Origin: Rutstroemia sp. NJR-2017a BVV2
Taxonomy: Eukaryota > Ascomycota > Leotiomycetes > Helotiales > Rutstroemiaceae
Assembly: GCA_002946415.1 (NCBI GenBank)
Contig: NJPS01000012.1
Location: forward strand, 186,001 to 250,000
Length of the DNA stretch: 64,000 nucleotides
Direction: 5' to 3'
The position numbers and the translations under genes were made by a program. Numbering within the stretch: position 1 is the first letter of the stretch; each line of letters starts with the position of its first letter. Positions 32,857-44,624 of this stretch are shown piece by piece. The notes beneath the pieces are model-generated. The model saw only the letters and a list, made by a program, of their open reading frames with translations, made no database searches and had not been told where the DNA came from.

Positions 32857-33093
32857 CCAGAATAAATGAATTCCTCATTTAAAGGGTTCTTTATATGAGC
32901 TGGAAAGGAAGAGAGTGCAGGGGGGGAGTGCGCGAAGGGAGGAATGGATGGGGAGGGTTCCAGAATAAATGAATTCCTTATTAAAAGGGTTCTTTATATG
33001 AGCTGGACAGGAAGAGAGTGCAGGGGGGGGGGGAGGGTACAAAGGGAGGAAGGGATGGGAGGGTTCCAGAATAAATGAATTCCTTATTGAAAG
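32857..33093 (+). repeat. Tandem ~103-106 bp repeat, 2.3 copies
   Basis: Units begin CCAGAATAAATGAATTCC at 32857, 32960 and 33066; the third is cut short at about 33093. The first two units share the order: EcoRI-containing start, GGGTTCTTTATATGAGCTGGA, AGGAAGAGAGTGCAGG, a G run, then GGGAGG. A fourth, dispersed match to the unit start (AATGAATTCCTTATTAAAAG and onwards) lies at 33351-33384 inside the open frame at 33097-33483. Confidence 0.9.
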
Positions 33094-33096
33094 GAG

Positions 33097-33483
33097 ATGA
33101 GGACGCTGGCAAAGGTGATGGGAGAATTCAAGGAATCAAATACTAATTACTACGTCTACTTGACGCCTGCCAAAAAGCCTACTCAAACTCCAACCAAGCC
33201 ATCGAAGACTCAAACTCCCATCAAGAAAGAAAAGACCGCCGGCAGCAAACTCCTCAACACTCCGAAGCGCAGTGCAAAGAAAACAAATGGCAAGCGAAAC
33301 CGAATGAGCGATGGCGAGATGAGTTGGACTGGCTATGGGGGATTGGATGATAATGAATTCCTTATTAAAAGGGTTCTTTATATGGATGGAAAGGAGGGAA
33401 GGAAGAAGAGAATCAGATATGAATTACTACGCTTGATTTTGACTTTTCACTTTGACTTCAAATTTGACTTGGACTTGACTTGA
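33097..33483 (+). CDS. Possible small Lys/Thr/Pro-rich gene or gene remnant
   Basis: An open frame of 128 codons, not recognised. The first two thirds are Lys/Thr/Pro-rich (LTPAKKPTQTPTKPSKTQTP, KRSAKKTNGKRNR), like a linker-histone or AT-hook-type tail. Then comes a more ordinary segment (MSWTGYGGLDDNEFLIKRVL). The NEFLIKRVLYM part is the same DNA as the start of the upstream tandem units, which suggests that the array grew from this frame. The frame ends in a Phe/Asp/Leu-rich stretch that looks non-coding. It may be one exon of a decayed gene; I see no clear splice partners. Confidence 0.3.
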   Translation: MRTLAKVMGEFKESNTNYYVYLTPAKKPTQTPTKPSKTQTPIKKEKTAGSKLLNTPKRSAKKTNGKRNRMSDGEMSWTGYGGLDDNEFLIKRVLYMDGKEGRKKRIRYELLRLILTFHFDFKFDLDLT

Positions 33484-34301
33484 CTTGACTAGACTATACT
33501 GAAATGATTATGAATATCTAGCTATTCTCTTGGTTAAGACCAACAGAATAGAATCACCTTGATTTAATGGACCTGACTTCTAGTCCTAGTTATCCATTTG
33601 TACCCTCGCTCCAACTGTGTAGACACATAGAGAATCAGCGATAGTATCAATAGTGCTTATATATAGCTCAACTCCTCCTCACCAAAGATAGCCCTATAAA
33701 TCTTTTCACAATCATACCTATCCTATAACCAGCTATTACCGACTATCTATTTCACTGCACCGCGGCGACCTGTATAACCACAAGATGATATCTTGAGAAG
33801 AATACTATACAAAAGTTTACCAAGCGGGGAATCTGGAAGTGGTTACACTTATGGCAGTTGGAAGTGCTTGAAAGAGTATTCGGGGCACCTGGCCTTGTAG
33901 TTGGGGCTTGGAGGAACTGGTGGTATATGAAGGAGAGTGATGGTTGGTGAACAGTGAAGATGGGACTGAAATTGATGTGATTCTTCCGATTTAATCATGA
34001 TTTTCTATCCCTTGTAGATATAATAATAATATGGGACCAAGAAGACACTCTTCAGCGGACGTTACAACATACCGATATGAAATGAAGCGCCTGACTGAGG
34101 TCATGACAAAAAGAGGCACTGGCAACCATAACGTAGAAGACGAGACATGGACAAGCAAGGCGTAGATTCAGTTCGAAGAGGCGCTTGCCAGGACAACGAC
34201 TTCGAAATCAATTGCAAATGAAGACACCCAAGCCACATTAGGAGGTAGTATCAAATGGATAATATCTATTTATTGCTTTTATTTACGATGATATGATGCT
34301 A
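33484..34301. other. Intergenic region, AT-rich
   Basis: This is A+T-rich sequence downstream of the open frame above and 3' of zpr1. A 45-codon frame starts at 34031 (MGPRRHSSADVTTYRYEMKR) without any recognisable match. Nothing else was seen. Confidence 0.4.
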
Positions 34302-35925
34302 TCATGACTGGTTTTCTTCAATCTCTGCTTTGACTGCATCTTGAGCTGCCTTCTCCTTTGCTATATCATCTTCATAACTCTTGCGACTGAACTCTGCTAT
34401 CGCCGCATCCTCAGCTGCCTTTTTCTCAGCTGCTTTCTCTTTTGCGTGATCCTCTTCATAACCCTCAACCCTCATATCCGACAAACCCAAATCGTCTTCC
34501 TCCTCCTGAGTCCTTTCATAATCCTCCGAATCGATTTGCGGGTCTGGATCTGGTGTACATAAATTCTGCACATAACTGCTAGCCATCGGATCCCGTAAAA
34601 TGATGGTGAACTTCATTTTCCCTTCAATGGCCTCTTCCATCGTGGCGAAGAACTCTTTCCAGGTTCTCTTCGACTCGGTTTCCAACGAATCACCCCCCTC
34701 TTCCTCTTCACCAATATCAAAGATTTGTTTGTGCAAGTCATCTCGTACTTGAGTCAACAGACCCTCAACGGTTGTGAATCTCCCTCCAAGAGTACCAGGG
34801 TTCACATGGAGTTGGAGCTCCGGACATTCCAGAGCGCAGGACTCGGATTTGAGGATATCTCTGGCAAGATCTGTTGAGTTCTCAACTCGAAGAGTTATAA
34901 CTCTGCCTTTTTCTGGCACTTCCCCACCAGTTTTGACCTCGTTGGAACGATATCCACATAAATCGCAGACAGTACTCATAAGTATGACTTGTTTGAAATA
35001 AGGAATATCGACCATTTTCATGTGTGTGACGCAGTGACGAGCGCAACCTGGACATGTCGCTGGGAATGAATAAACTTCGTTGGGTATGATATCGACGTCG
35101 TCAAGGTCCGCAGTCGGGCGTTCAGCTGCCTCCGGGTCACCACCAAGACCAAGAGCCTCGTTCTGTTCTGGCGTCCGTGGGTATTCGACCCTAGAAACTT
35201 TGCCTACACCATCCTTTGGACTTGGCTCAATCCAAGAGTTGCCGGCAGGGTCATCCACTGAAATACGGAACGGGAAAGATTCTCCCGCAAGCATTTTCCG
35301 GCCCTTTGTAATTACCGCTTCAATCTTTTCATAAACCTCAGGAATTTGCTCCTTTCGCTCTGGTTGTTTAAGGGAGAGATCCTCGAGAATTGTGGACAAT
35401 ATACCTTCGACGTTTGTCAACTGCCCTCGTCCTGGCGGAACCTCAAGATCCAACTCGACGATCTTGATAGTACAAGTATCGGACTTCACAACGGATCGAG
35501 CGAAGTCCTCACTTGTAGTCAGCCGCAACTCGGAATGAATTCCTTTCTGTTGAATTTCGCCCGCGGACTGAACTTCGGAATTCTTCAAGTGGCAGTGCGG
35601 ACACTCGAAGGACATGATAATGATTTCGCGGAAGAAGGGGATTCGTGTGAGAAGTAGTTTCGTGATTCCCTATAACAGTACGTCAGTAACAACAACACAA
35701 ATATCGGGGGTGTACCAATCTTACATTTTTATGGCAGTTCATACAAAGCGATTCTATCTCGTCGACCACCTTTCCATCCTCCTCAGGCTCGACGGCGCCA
35801 TTCGTGCCATTCGTGCCATTTGCGGCGGGAGTTGAAAGTGTTTGCGCTTTCTTTCCCAGACTCTCGAAATAGTCGTCAAACAATGCACCGATAGGTTTCG
35901 TATCCTCGGGGTTATTTTGTGCCAT
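34302..35925 (-). CDS. ZPR1: Zinc-finger protein Zpr1
   Basis: Two exons, 35925-35725 and 35669-34302, phase 0; 522 aa. The protein has the two ZPR1 modules. The first zinc finger is CMNCHKNGITKLLLTRIPFF...FECPHC, with the intron falling inside it, just after HKN. The second is CPGCARHCVTHMKMVDIPYFKQVILMSTVCDLC. Each is followed by the double-stranded beta-helix domain (KGIHSELRLTTSEDFARSVVKSD and KGRVITLRVENSTDLARDILKSE). Zpr1 is an essential eukaryotic protein that acts as a chaperone for elongation factor eEF1A. The last ~60 residues are an acidic/Ala/Lys coiled-coil-like tail with two related blocks (YEEDHAKEKAAEKKAAEDA and YEDDIAKEKAAQDAVKAE), specific to this gene. Confidence 0.95.
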
Positions 35926-36425
35926 ATCTGCGGCTTTGTGTATCTGTTGCTATGATTTGTAGTTGATTACTCTCGTATGACGCAGAAACAAAAGTTGGAG
36001 ATATTTCGAGGGGCAATGTTGGAGGGGCCGAGAAATTATTTTTTCTCGATAAGAACGTCCCTTGTATTTCAATCAGTAGAGGGGCAGCGCCATGCCTAAA
36101 TGGGTGCCAGGCTGAAAGGTGGAGAAGGCTGGAGAAGCATCTGGCTTATCATGGACATTTTTAAGTAAGCATTGGATATTTGGGGTTTTTTGCGAAGTAT
36201 TCTGAGTTTCGGGTTTAGTTCACGCCGTGTGAGCGATTGGCCACAAGAACGAAGGATACATCTCCAGTCGCTTTCTCCGCGTGAGCGTCTAGGCTCCAAA
36301 CGAAGCAGATACAAGACCGGCGCTTGAGGTCGTGCCCTTTGTCTGTCAAGTGGGTGAACCTCGCTCACGATGTAGCATGAACCGCAACCTAAGCTTGCGC
36401 AAAGCTTCCTCGACCGTTTGTTACA
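35926..36425. other. Spacer: zpr1 promoter and RPR2-like 3' flank
   Basis: 500 bp with no coding domain. The part next to 35926 is the upstream region of the minus-strand zpr1. A minus-strand frame at 36096-36368 shows no similarity to a known family. Confidence 0.5.
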
Positions 36426-37004
36426 TCACGTTTGCTTCATCAAGTCCATAAGATCAAGACCGAATCCAGATGAGCGGGCTTCTGATGCCTTCTTGTTTGC
36501 TAACAATGCACCGAGTCCTCCCAGCTTCCTTGTCTTGGCCCTCTTTTTACTGTTCGCATTTGCATTCGCCGAGGGTATCGAGGGATTATTGGCCGCTGTA
36601 GCAACAGGCTTAAAAACAGGAACGGATTGTAAAGCGCCTTTCTTTACTCTAGAAATTGACGGTGCTGGCTCCAGACGATGCCGAGTAGTCTTAAAGCAAG
36701 AACCACAAGTATAAACCATCGACTTCTCCCGACTCGAGGGCTTTTTGGATTCCTGTTTTCGGCTTTGCTTTCTAGAAGCTGTTGGCTGAACTTTTGCTAT
36801 ACCTCCCCAACCCGACATTATTATAGTTCCGCAGGCAAGGCATGATTTTCGTGATTGAGGTTCGGGTTGTTCAATTTCTGCTTCGAACATGAGAGAGTTG
36901 CATTGCGACATTAGATGTTTAGACGTAGTGGGAGCTGAAGTCGCTAGGTAATGTGCCGTTTCGTTCAGATAGCGTAGACGCGCCGTTAATTCAGAACTTT
37001 CCAT
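36426..37004 (-). CDS. RPR2: RNase P/MRP subunit, Rpr2/Rpp21/Snm1 family
   Basis: A single exon, 192 aa from the ATG at 37004. An ATG ten codons upstream is in frame, but the conserved helix starts with this one. The N-terminal helices (LTARLRYLNETAHYLATS) are followed by two cysteine pairs that form the Rpr2-type zinc ribbon: CLACG at about residues 58-62 and YTCGSCFKTTRH near 98-109. The spacer and the C-terminal half are basic and Ala/Ser-rich. Family members bind the RNA of RNase P (5' maturation of tRNA) or RNase MRP (rRNA processing). Sequence alone does not separate Rpr2 from Snm1; the symbol is provisional. Confidence 0.8.
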   Translation of the reverse strand: MESSELTARLRYLNETAHYLATSAPTTSKHLMSQCNSLMFEAEIEQPEPQSRKSCLACGTIIMSGWGGIAKVQPTASRKQSRKQESKKPSSREKSMVYTCGSCFKTTRHRLEPAPSISRVKKGALQSVPVFKPVATAANNPSIPSANANANSKKRAKTRKLGGLGALLANKKASEARSSGFGLDLMDLMKQT

Positions 37005-38150
37005 GATTGAGATTGCTACCAATTTTTGTTGCAACGCGCTGCACTAAAAGAGCACAAGAATACTGTAACCAAAGTGATATTGCTGCACGGACCACGTGCT
37101 GCTAACAAGAGCTTCGGTTCCGAAATATGAAATTACTATCTCGTAAGGGCACAGGGACAAGCCCACGAAACAACGACACACGCTCGAGACACTCAAGTTC
37201 AAAAATTCGGTGGGACTGGGGACTGATATATGACGGTTTGCATGCGGTAATCAGGACGTATGAGCTCGATAGAGATTGTTTTCAGGCCTAAAGAACGAGG
37301 CTTATATCCTGAACCGAATACATTCAGTGTCCTCGTCACTTTCTTTCAGGCCGAGGTATCTCATCCCATCCCTTTACTTGTAGTCCGCAAGATCATCTCC
37401 CCTCTTGTAGTTCGCAAAATCATCGCCACGCTTGTAGTCCGTAGGATCGTTCTCTCTCTTGTAGAATGAGTCTTCGGCGGAAATGGTATGTCGAACGAGA
37501 AGACGAGTGTTTGTTTCTTGTTGGAAAACCTTGCGAGGAATAACTGAGTCTTAGAAGTCGTGCGGTTACTTGTTACTTGGTTCAAATGAAGACATGCCCT
37601 AGGACATGGCAGTGGTTTATATATGGGGTGCAGAGAGCTCTTTATATGAGGGAACGGGCGACTCACGATCCAAGTTTGGCTGAAAGAAGTCTTTTCTGTG
37701 CCGCAATTCAGCAAGAAGATTAGCTGCTAGCCGGTATGGTTTTGGTTTGCTGTCTATTTCGTCAACGAGTCAGCCCGAGTCAGCTATAAGTGAGAAACTG
37801 ATTTGAGAATACTACCGCATAGAAGGGCGAATGTCTGCAATGGTAATGCTTTAACCGCGCGGCGTCTGTTTTTCTCTTCCTTTTTTTCTTTTCTCGGCGC
37901 AAGCTTGTTATGGAATAGTGTGGCCGGAAGTCGACTACACGTTTAGGAAAGGTTGCATTGAAACTGTTATGTGATGTGGTATTTGGTGCAGCCAACTGCA
38001 TGACCAACTGAATTCAGACCAGAATTCGATTGCTTCCCAAACAGCCCCTTCTATTTACATCGTGCTCTTCATCTTTGACGTTTCTATGTTTCATTCTTTC
38101 CATTCTTTCTACGTCTCCAAACACTGCCAGGCAATTTTTTTAATCATAAA
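37005..38150. other. Divergent intergenic region with a 27 bp tandem repeat
   Basis: This is upstream sequence of the minus-strand RPR2-like gene and the plus-strand GMC oxidoreductase gene. It contains a CACGTG at about 37086, the 27 bp array described separately, a TATATA-type box near 37616, and a pyrimidine-rich leader just before 38151. Confidence 0.5.
37377..37470 (-). repeat. 27 bp tandem repeat, 3 units plus a partial, possibly coding
   Basis: Units start CTTGTAGTCCGCAAGATCAT at 37377, 37404 and 37431, with a partial one at 37458. Because 27 is a multiple of 3, one minus-strand frame reads as a nine-residue repeat: YKRENDPTDYKRGDDFANYK and then RGDDLADYK and a stop at 37374-37376. 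Upstream in the same frame is an ATG at 37595, but two stop codons intervene. A GT...CTAAG...CAG segment of only 33 bp would remove both, which is shorter than introns usually are in these fungi. Confidence 0.7.
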
Positions 38151-40384
38151 ATGTCTCACAAGGAGAGCTCCGTTGTTGATGATGTCTATGACTACATCAT
38201 TTGCGGGTCAGTCTTCTACACCCATCATTAAAAACTTTCTGGCTGAATTCTGGGTAGTGGTGGAACGTCTGGTTGTGTAATTGCTGCTCGTCTTGCAGAG
38301 AATTCCGCTACGTCGATTCTTGTTGTTGAAGCCGGGGCCAGTAATGAAGCATATCCTGCCACTGCAATTCCTGCCGCGTAAGAACAACGTCTACAACATT
38401 TCGATATTTGGATCTGACCTAATCTCCATCTCACAGAGTTTCACAAATTGTTGGAACAGAGGCCGACTGGAATATTAAAAGCGAGCCCTGCAAAGAACTC
38501 GATAATCGTCAGTTGCATCTTGCTAGGGGAAAGTAAGTACCTTGAAAGTGTCAATTTCAGCTATGAGATCTAATCTTCAAGCAAAGGTTCCTTGGTGGAT
38601 CCAGCGGCTGCAATGGCACATTAGTTATCCGCGGTAATCGACAAGATTACGATAGCTGGGGCCTTGAAGGATGGGGTGGAGAGGAATTATTCCGATACAT
38701 GTCTAAGGTGCGACTTCATTAAACTCAAAACACTATGTCTTATGAGCTCGTGGGATGTGTTTGCATTGATATTCCTTTGCATCGGAATGATTCTTATCAG
38801 TCGCTCGTTAACATGTTCTTAGGCCGAATCATTTCGCAACAAATCATGGTTCAACGCCGAAAAAGCTGCACATGGATATGATGGACCTCTAGTCACATCT
38901 CCCCATGATCCTGCCCCGATTTCAAGTCTTGTTCTTGAGTCATATCAGTCTATGGGATTGCCATTCGTTCCAGATATGTTCAGCACTGGAAAAAGTGCTC
39001 ATGGCTGCGGCCATGTTGTTCGGACAAGCTACCAAGGAACTCGAACTTTCGCTGCAGACTATATCACAGACTCTACGAAAAAGGCAGGCATCTCAATAAA
39101 GACCAAGACTTATATCGACCGCATCAGCCTCGAACTAGATAGCACCGGTGTGATGCGAGCTAACGGCGTCTTCTTGCAAGATACTACTGGCCAGAAAACC
39201 TACGTGAAAGCTCGCAAAGAGGTAATTATCTCGGCGGGGACATATGGAAGTCCGGCCATCCTGCTTAGATCTGGAATTGGTTCCAAGCAAGAAGTTGAAA
39301 AGCTCGGGATCAAAAGTCAAGTAGACCTTTCAGGTGTTGGAAAGAACTTGATGGACCATTTGGTAAGGTTACCATCTCCTTGTATTCTCAAACAAAAACA
39401 TATTGCGCTTCAGATTCGCTCTTGAATGCTTCCTTTTTTCGATATGATTATTGCTTTGTGTCTGACGAAGCCTAGGTAGTGCTTTCATTCTACGAAGTCT
39501 CAAAGCCTGCCACCACAAATGACCATCTCATTTGGCATAGCGGTGCGAAAGACAAATCATTGGCGCAGTACAAGACCGATGAAAGCGGATTTTTCTCCCA
39601 GTTTCCCTTTGGAACCTTCGCGTTTGCCCGTTTGGATGATAGACTAGCAGATTCGAAAATATGGCAGAACGCCAGCCGCTCCGAAGGCCTTGATCCCATG
39701 GGTCTCTTGCCCACTCAAACTCATGTGGAGTTCTGGAACACGGAATGCTACAGTCCAAAATACATGCTCAAAGACTTTCCCAAGGATGGCGAATTTGCAT
39801 TCGCGATGGCCACGGAATTCTTCGCACCACGATCGCGAGGCGAGATCAGTATCAAATCAAGAGATCCTACCGCAAACCCTGTGGTAAATCATAATTATCT
39901 TGAGGACCCCTTGGACATGCTTGTGTTCAGCGAAGCATGCCGCATGGCGAACGAAATTGCAACGAAGGGAGCAGGAACCAAGGACATCGTGATCGGATCA
40001 TGGCCACGGCGCAGAAATCATCATACCTTTACCACTCGAGAGGAGTGGGTGCCTATTATCAGGTCCAATGCTGATACATGTAAGTTTCCTTTCCCCAGCC
40101 GTCTTACTTGCTTTATAGCATTTCAATGTCTATGTCATCCACATACGCTTGATTAACTGACTTCTCTTCCTTACTCTTCAGGCTACCATCCAGCTGGTAC
40201 ATGTAAGATGGGAAAGGCAAGTGATTCGATGGCCGTGGTTGACGAGAAACTAAAGGTGCATGGGGTCAGCGGGCTTCGGATTGCAGATGCAAGCATCATG
40301 CCATCTCTCATAGGAGGTCATCCTCAAATGCCCGTTTATGGAATTGCTGAGAAGGCAGCGGATCTGATAAAAGTAGACAATTAG
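38151..40384 (+). CDS. GMC-family FAD oxidoreductase
   Basis: Seven exons: 38151-38206, 38258-38377, 38437-38532, 38587-38707, 38823-39362, 39476-40079 and 40182-40384; 579 aa. Every junction restores family sequence: [17 protein letters not shown] (FAD-binding), ARGKFLGGSSG with [17 protein letters not shown] (signature 1), [18 protein letters not shown] (signature 2), and [11 protein letters not shown]. The active-site pair reads as His in YHPAGTC and His in [11 protein letters not shown], where many fungal GMC enzymes have Asn in the second place. GMC enzymes oxidise alcohols, sugars or choline. No signal peptide is visible ([18 protein letters not shown]), so an intracellular role is likely. 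Six introns are many for this window, and substrate cannot be inferred. Confidence 0.9.
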
Positions 40385-40992
40385 TCTTATCCTATGCAAT
40401 AAATGAAGTAACGAATCAAAAGATCTCGTGAATATTAACTATTCCTCCACGATGATCTCTTAATTGGGCTTAGCGTATTAATGCTAGTAAAATTTAGAGC
40501 GGGGCACAGTAGAATTTTGGTGCAACGGCAGTTTACTTGTTGACAGAGGACTGGAGGGTTTTCCCAAGATGCATATGGTTGGATGATTACGCTGAATTTG
40601 AGTCCAATCGAAAAATAAAGCAACTCTGGAAATTCTTCCAGTCTTACACCAAAGCTGTTTCATTATCGCATACCCCTGACCAGCTACTTAGCTTATTGTC
40701 TCTCCAGCTGATCGACACCTCAAGCTTAGTTGAAGTGGTGGGATCTTACCTACTGAGGCATCGAGGACGATTTTAGGTAGCACATACCAACGAGCCGGGT
40801 GCACCTTTCTCCATCCATAACAGCATTTAGCTAAACCGATACTGAACTTTGACCCAGACGTGTCCAAGGCTCGAAATATTGAGGACCCGAATGCGTCTTA
40901 TTCACTGTGCTTTCAGGCTACCCAGGAATTCCCATTGTTTTCTTCACACGTCGTCGGGCCTTCCAGCCAAGCGGACAGCGAAACCTTCCAGA
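40385..40992. other. Spacer before DBR1
   Basis: About 600 bp, containing the 3' flank of the oxidoreductase and the promoter and leader of DBR1. No domain was seen in any frame. Confidence 0.5.
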
Positions 40993-42869
40993 ATGAGTTC
41001 CTCTCTACGAGAAGTTGACGGCTTACGGGTTGCCGTAGAAGGCTGCGTATGTTCAACCGACTTACATTTTTACAAGCTAAGCTAATTGGATATCTAGGGC
41101 CATGGTACTCTGGATGCGATATATGCAGCGACCCAGAAAGCTTGCGAAGGCCGTGGCTGGGATGGTGTTGACCTTCTCATCATTGGCGGCGACTTCCAGG
41201 TGTGTTCTATTCTTATATATGATATATATTGTGTGTGTGTCATCACTAACGGAATCAGGCAGTACGAAACGCATCTGATCTCACGGTGATGGCTTGTCCT
41301 GTCAAGTATCGCCAAATCGGTGACTTCCACGCTTACTATAGCGGTGCCAAGAAAGCCCCGTATCTCACCATGTTTGTGGGTGGAAATCATGAGGCAAGTA
41401 GTCACCTGTGGGAGCTCTTCTATGGAGGATGGGTTGCACCAAATATTTGGTACATGGGAGCCACAAACGTAGTAAGACTTGGTGGCGTTCGAATTGCTGG
41501 CATGTCTGGCATATGGAAAGGTTATAATTACAACAAACCTCATTTCGAACGACTGCCTTACAGCGAAGACGATATCAGATCAATCTATCACGTTCGAGAA
41601 ATCGACACCAGGAAATTGCTACAGTTGAGATCACAAGTAGATATTGGCATCAGTCATGATTGGCCGAGAGAAATTGAAAAGCACGGCGATCAAAAGCACT
41701 TGTTCAGAATGAAACCAGACTTTGAGGCCGAATCAAGAGACGGCACCCTTGGAAATGTAGCCGCAAAGTATGTCATGGATCGGCTTAGGCCACCGCTATG
41801 GTTTTCCGCACATTTGCATTGCAAGTTCCCAGCGGTTAAAACCTACGAAGACAGCGCCCAGGAGGCAAACAACAACCTGAGTCGGCCAACTACTACAGCT
41901 ACACCTGTGATTGAGGAAAATGGTGGATCTGAAAATACTCCCACTGAAGTTGTGGCTCACAACGAGGATGAAATCGATCTGGATATGGATGATGAAACTC
42001 CACCACCTTCAGAGGCCCCGAAAAATGACGTCCCAACTTCGAATGAGTTGGAAAGCGGTAATGGTACACCCGGTACAGATGGAGCTGCTTCATCGACCGT
42101 GGCTTCTGATCTTCGTGCCCAACTACCTGCAGCATTTTCAAGACCTCAGAGATCCGACACAGCGCAGCAAAAACCACAGCCGGGTCAACCCACACCACCG
42201 GAAATCACCAACAAGGAGGTAAGATTTCTTTCGCTGGACAAGTGCTTACCAGGCAGAAAATTCCTTCAAGTCCTTGAAGTACAACCGTTCAACAGTGGAA
42301 AGGAATCTCCGAGTCCGAAGAAGTCGACTTCAGCTCGCGCAGCTCCGAAGTTTGAGTATGACCCTGAGTGGTTGGCCATTACCCGGAGCTTCAATGATAC
42401 ATATAAGTTTGAAAGAGACTCGAATAACACACCCGATCTAGGTGAAGATCAGTATCGCATCCGGATCGATGAGGAGAGGCAATGGGTAGAAGAGCATATT
42501 GTCAAGCCAGGCAAGCTTGAGATTCCTCAGAATTTCGTTATAACGGCGCCTCCTTATGTTGTCGGTTCACCAGAGATAGTACGCGAAGGACCGATTGAAT
42601 ACAACAATCCTCAGACCCAACAGTTCTGTGATTTACTTGGAATGAAAAATCCATGCTATGCTACCGATGAGGAAAAGCAACAGAGAATGGAAAGAGGGCC
42701 GCCGCCTTTGAAAGACAGAAGTCACGTTCCAGGTGGAGGTAGGGGTGGTGGTGGCGGTAGAGGGGGTGGAAGAAATTTTGGCGGTGGAAGGGGAAGGGGA
42801 AGGGGACATGGACGGGGAGGAGGAGGTAGGGGTAAGGGTCAGGGTAGGGGTAGAGGTGGCAGGGACTGA
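40993..42869 (+). CDS. DBR1: RNA lariat debranching enzyme Dbr1
   Basis: Three exons, 40993-41046, 41098-41199 and 41259-42869, all phase 0; 588 aa. The metallophosphoesterase motifs appear in order: VEGCGHGTLDAIY (split by intron 1), LLIIGGDFQAVRN (split by intron 2), FVGGNHEASSHL, ISHDWPREI and FSAHLHCKFP. The recognition-loop region YNKPHFERLPYSEDDIRSIYHVRE is also present. Dbr1 hydrolyses the 2'-5' branch of excised intron lariats in the nucleus. A polar, acidic linker (residues ~260-400) precedes the Dbr1 C-terminal domain (residues ~430-520). The last ~50 residues are an RGG-rich tail (GGGRGGGGGRGGGRNFGGGR and similar), likely an extra RNA-contact element. Confidence 0.95.
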
Positions 42870-44624
42870 GCTGTTCTCACTATTTGAGACACCTCACATA
42901 CATTGCATTGTTATCTGTCCTGTAGCTTGCATTGCAGTCTTAAATCTTGAAGCGTTACAGATGGCAGAATTTTATATGGCAGGTCTTCGGTAGTCCATGG
43001 CTCGAAGAGTCCCTAGTTTATTCCAGGTTTGCTGATATGCACATCAGACACGGATACCACTCCACGTCAGACATTGCATGGTGTCCCTTCACAAGCCCGC
43101 CACACTACAGCAAATAGACATGTCTCGAACAGTAGGGTGTTTGCGCGTTTATTAACTCTAGACGATTGACATATCGGACCCTGACTCAAAAAGTTTCTCT
43201 AGGATTCGGAGGTTTACCTGGTCACAAGTCGTTAGTTTTAGAATCTTCTACGGATAATTGCCCTATCATGGGATGTTCTCCACAGGGCGACCCGCTAAAC
43301 CCGAGCATTTTTGTCGACTTTTTAAAAGGGGAACATCACATGGCAGCCCGATATAGCCCCATACCATGTTCAAAACTGCTGGTACTGTACTGTACATCCC
43401 GTATTGAATGGAGTCCGAACATGCTTGTCTTCTCCATAACCCGAGATTGGGGACAGAGTTTGACGGCTTTGTCAAAGGGTCTCGTGGAAGGTCTGCGAGA
43501 CCGCCTCGTGGCTCTCGTGGTGTGCCACCCCACCACATCGACCCCCTTCTTCCCTCAAACTCGTAAAAGGAAAGGAGTGGCGGGCGGAGCGCGACTCTGC
43601 TTGCATTGCATTGCATAACGGACCAGATGAAAATGATAAGTGCTTAGATTTACTTCTAAACGGGCCCAGCGCCCTTGATCTTTATCCTTGGCATCAACCT
43701 TGATTATGGGGGGAAGGATACTGTACGAAGTATTAACGTCATGTACCGATCGGTTGCAGCTAGAATTTTCAGAAGAGGATGGGTGTATGTGGATTCTCAG
43801 CGCATTGGTGGGTCTACTTGGTGTTCCGCGAGTAGCTCCAACTTATCTGCTTGTCCGACCTGGACCGACTTGTGCTTTGCTTGTACTAACCTTAGCCTTC
43901 GACCAGCTTCACAATCCCTCGTCCAGCATCCATCCATACAGTGCATTGGCTCAGTGAATATTTAAAAGAGAGTCGATCTGCCCGGATCTGCAGAGAAGGG
44001 AAACGAATTCCCCTCGGTTTATCAATTCCTTCCGACCCCAGAGTCTGTCAGAATCTTTGATAGATTGGGGCGAACGAAGCACACAAACTGCGGTGGGAAT
44101 CAGGTACGTGACAATCTATTTTTAAATTTATTCCCGCACTTCGGATAGCGATAAAGAAACTCCTATCCCCACCGCCCTACAGATTATATTTCCTTTGGGC
44201 AGAATTTGTTTCGACGAATCCGAACCAGCTTCTCAAAAACGTGCAGTTCCATTGAGCTTTTTGGATCGCAGCAGACTCGTAGGAATCGCGAGTATTGACG
44301 GTTCTATAGAGCATATCCCACTCATCTGATCCTTTCAATCAGCCATCTTTCGAAGTCCTACGATAACACGGACCCTCGTTCTGCCGCGCTCGTCAAAAGG
44401 GATCTCTCAAAGCGACTGAATGGATTATACCAAAGGCCGATTATTGTTCGAACAACGGAGCTGCATATCATTTCCCATACAATAGCCTTTTCAGAGGTCT
44501 TGCTTTCGCCATTCATCTTACTTTGATCTCCTTTCTACCATTACTTGCGTAGAATCTTGCTCTCAAGAAAACAACCACAAACCCTTGCTACGCGCATCGG
44601 ACCACCTCCACCACCACCACCACA
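42870..44624. other. Long upstream region of GDE1
   Basis: 1.75 kb without a recognised gene. Frames at 43166-43618 (plus) and 43266-43616 (minus) overlap each other and match no domain I know. A (CCA)n/(CAC)n stretch at about 44602-44623 directly precedes the GDE1 start. The length fits a nutrient-regulated promoter with long leader, but no motif proves it. Confidence 0.45.

Noticed and set aside
34031..34165. 45-codon frame MGPRRHSSADVTTYRYEMKR...
   Set aside because: Short, isolated in AT-rich DNA, no recognisable family, and no splice partners found.
43166..43616. Overlapping frames of 116-150 codons on both strands upstream of GDE1
   Set aside because: Neither has a domain or conserved-looking pattern; both fit chance open frames in a GC-balanced spacer.
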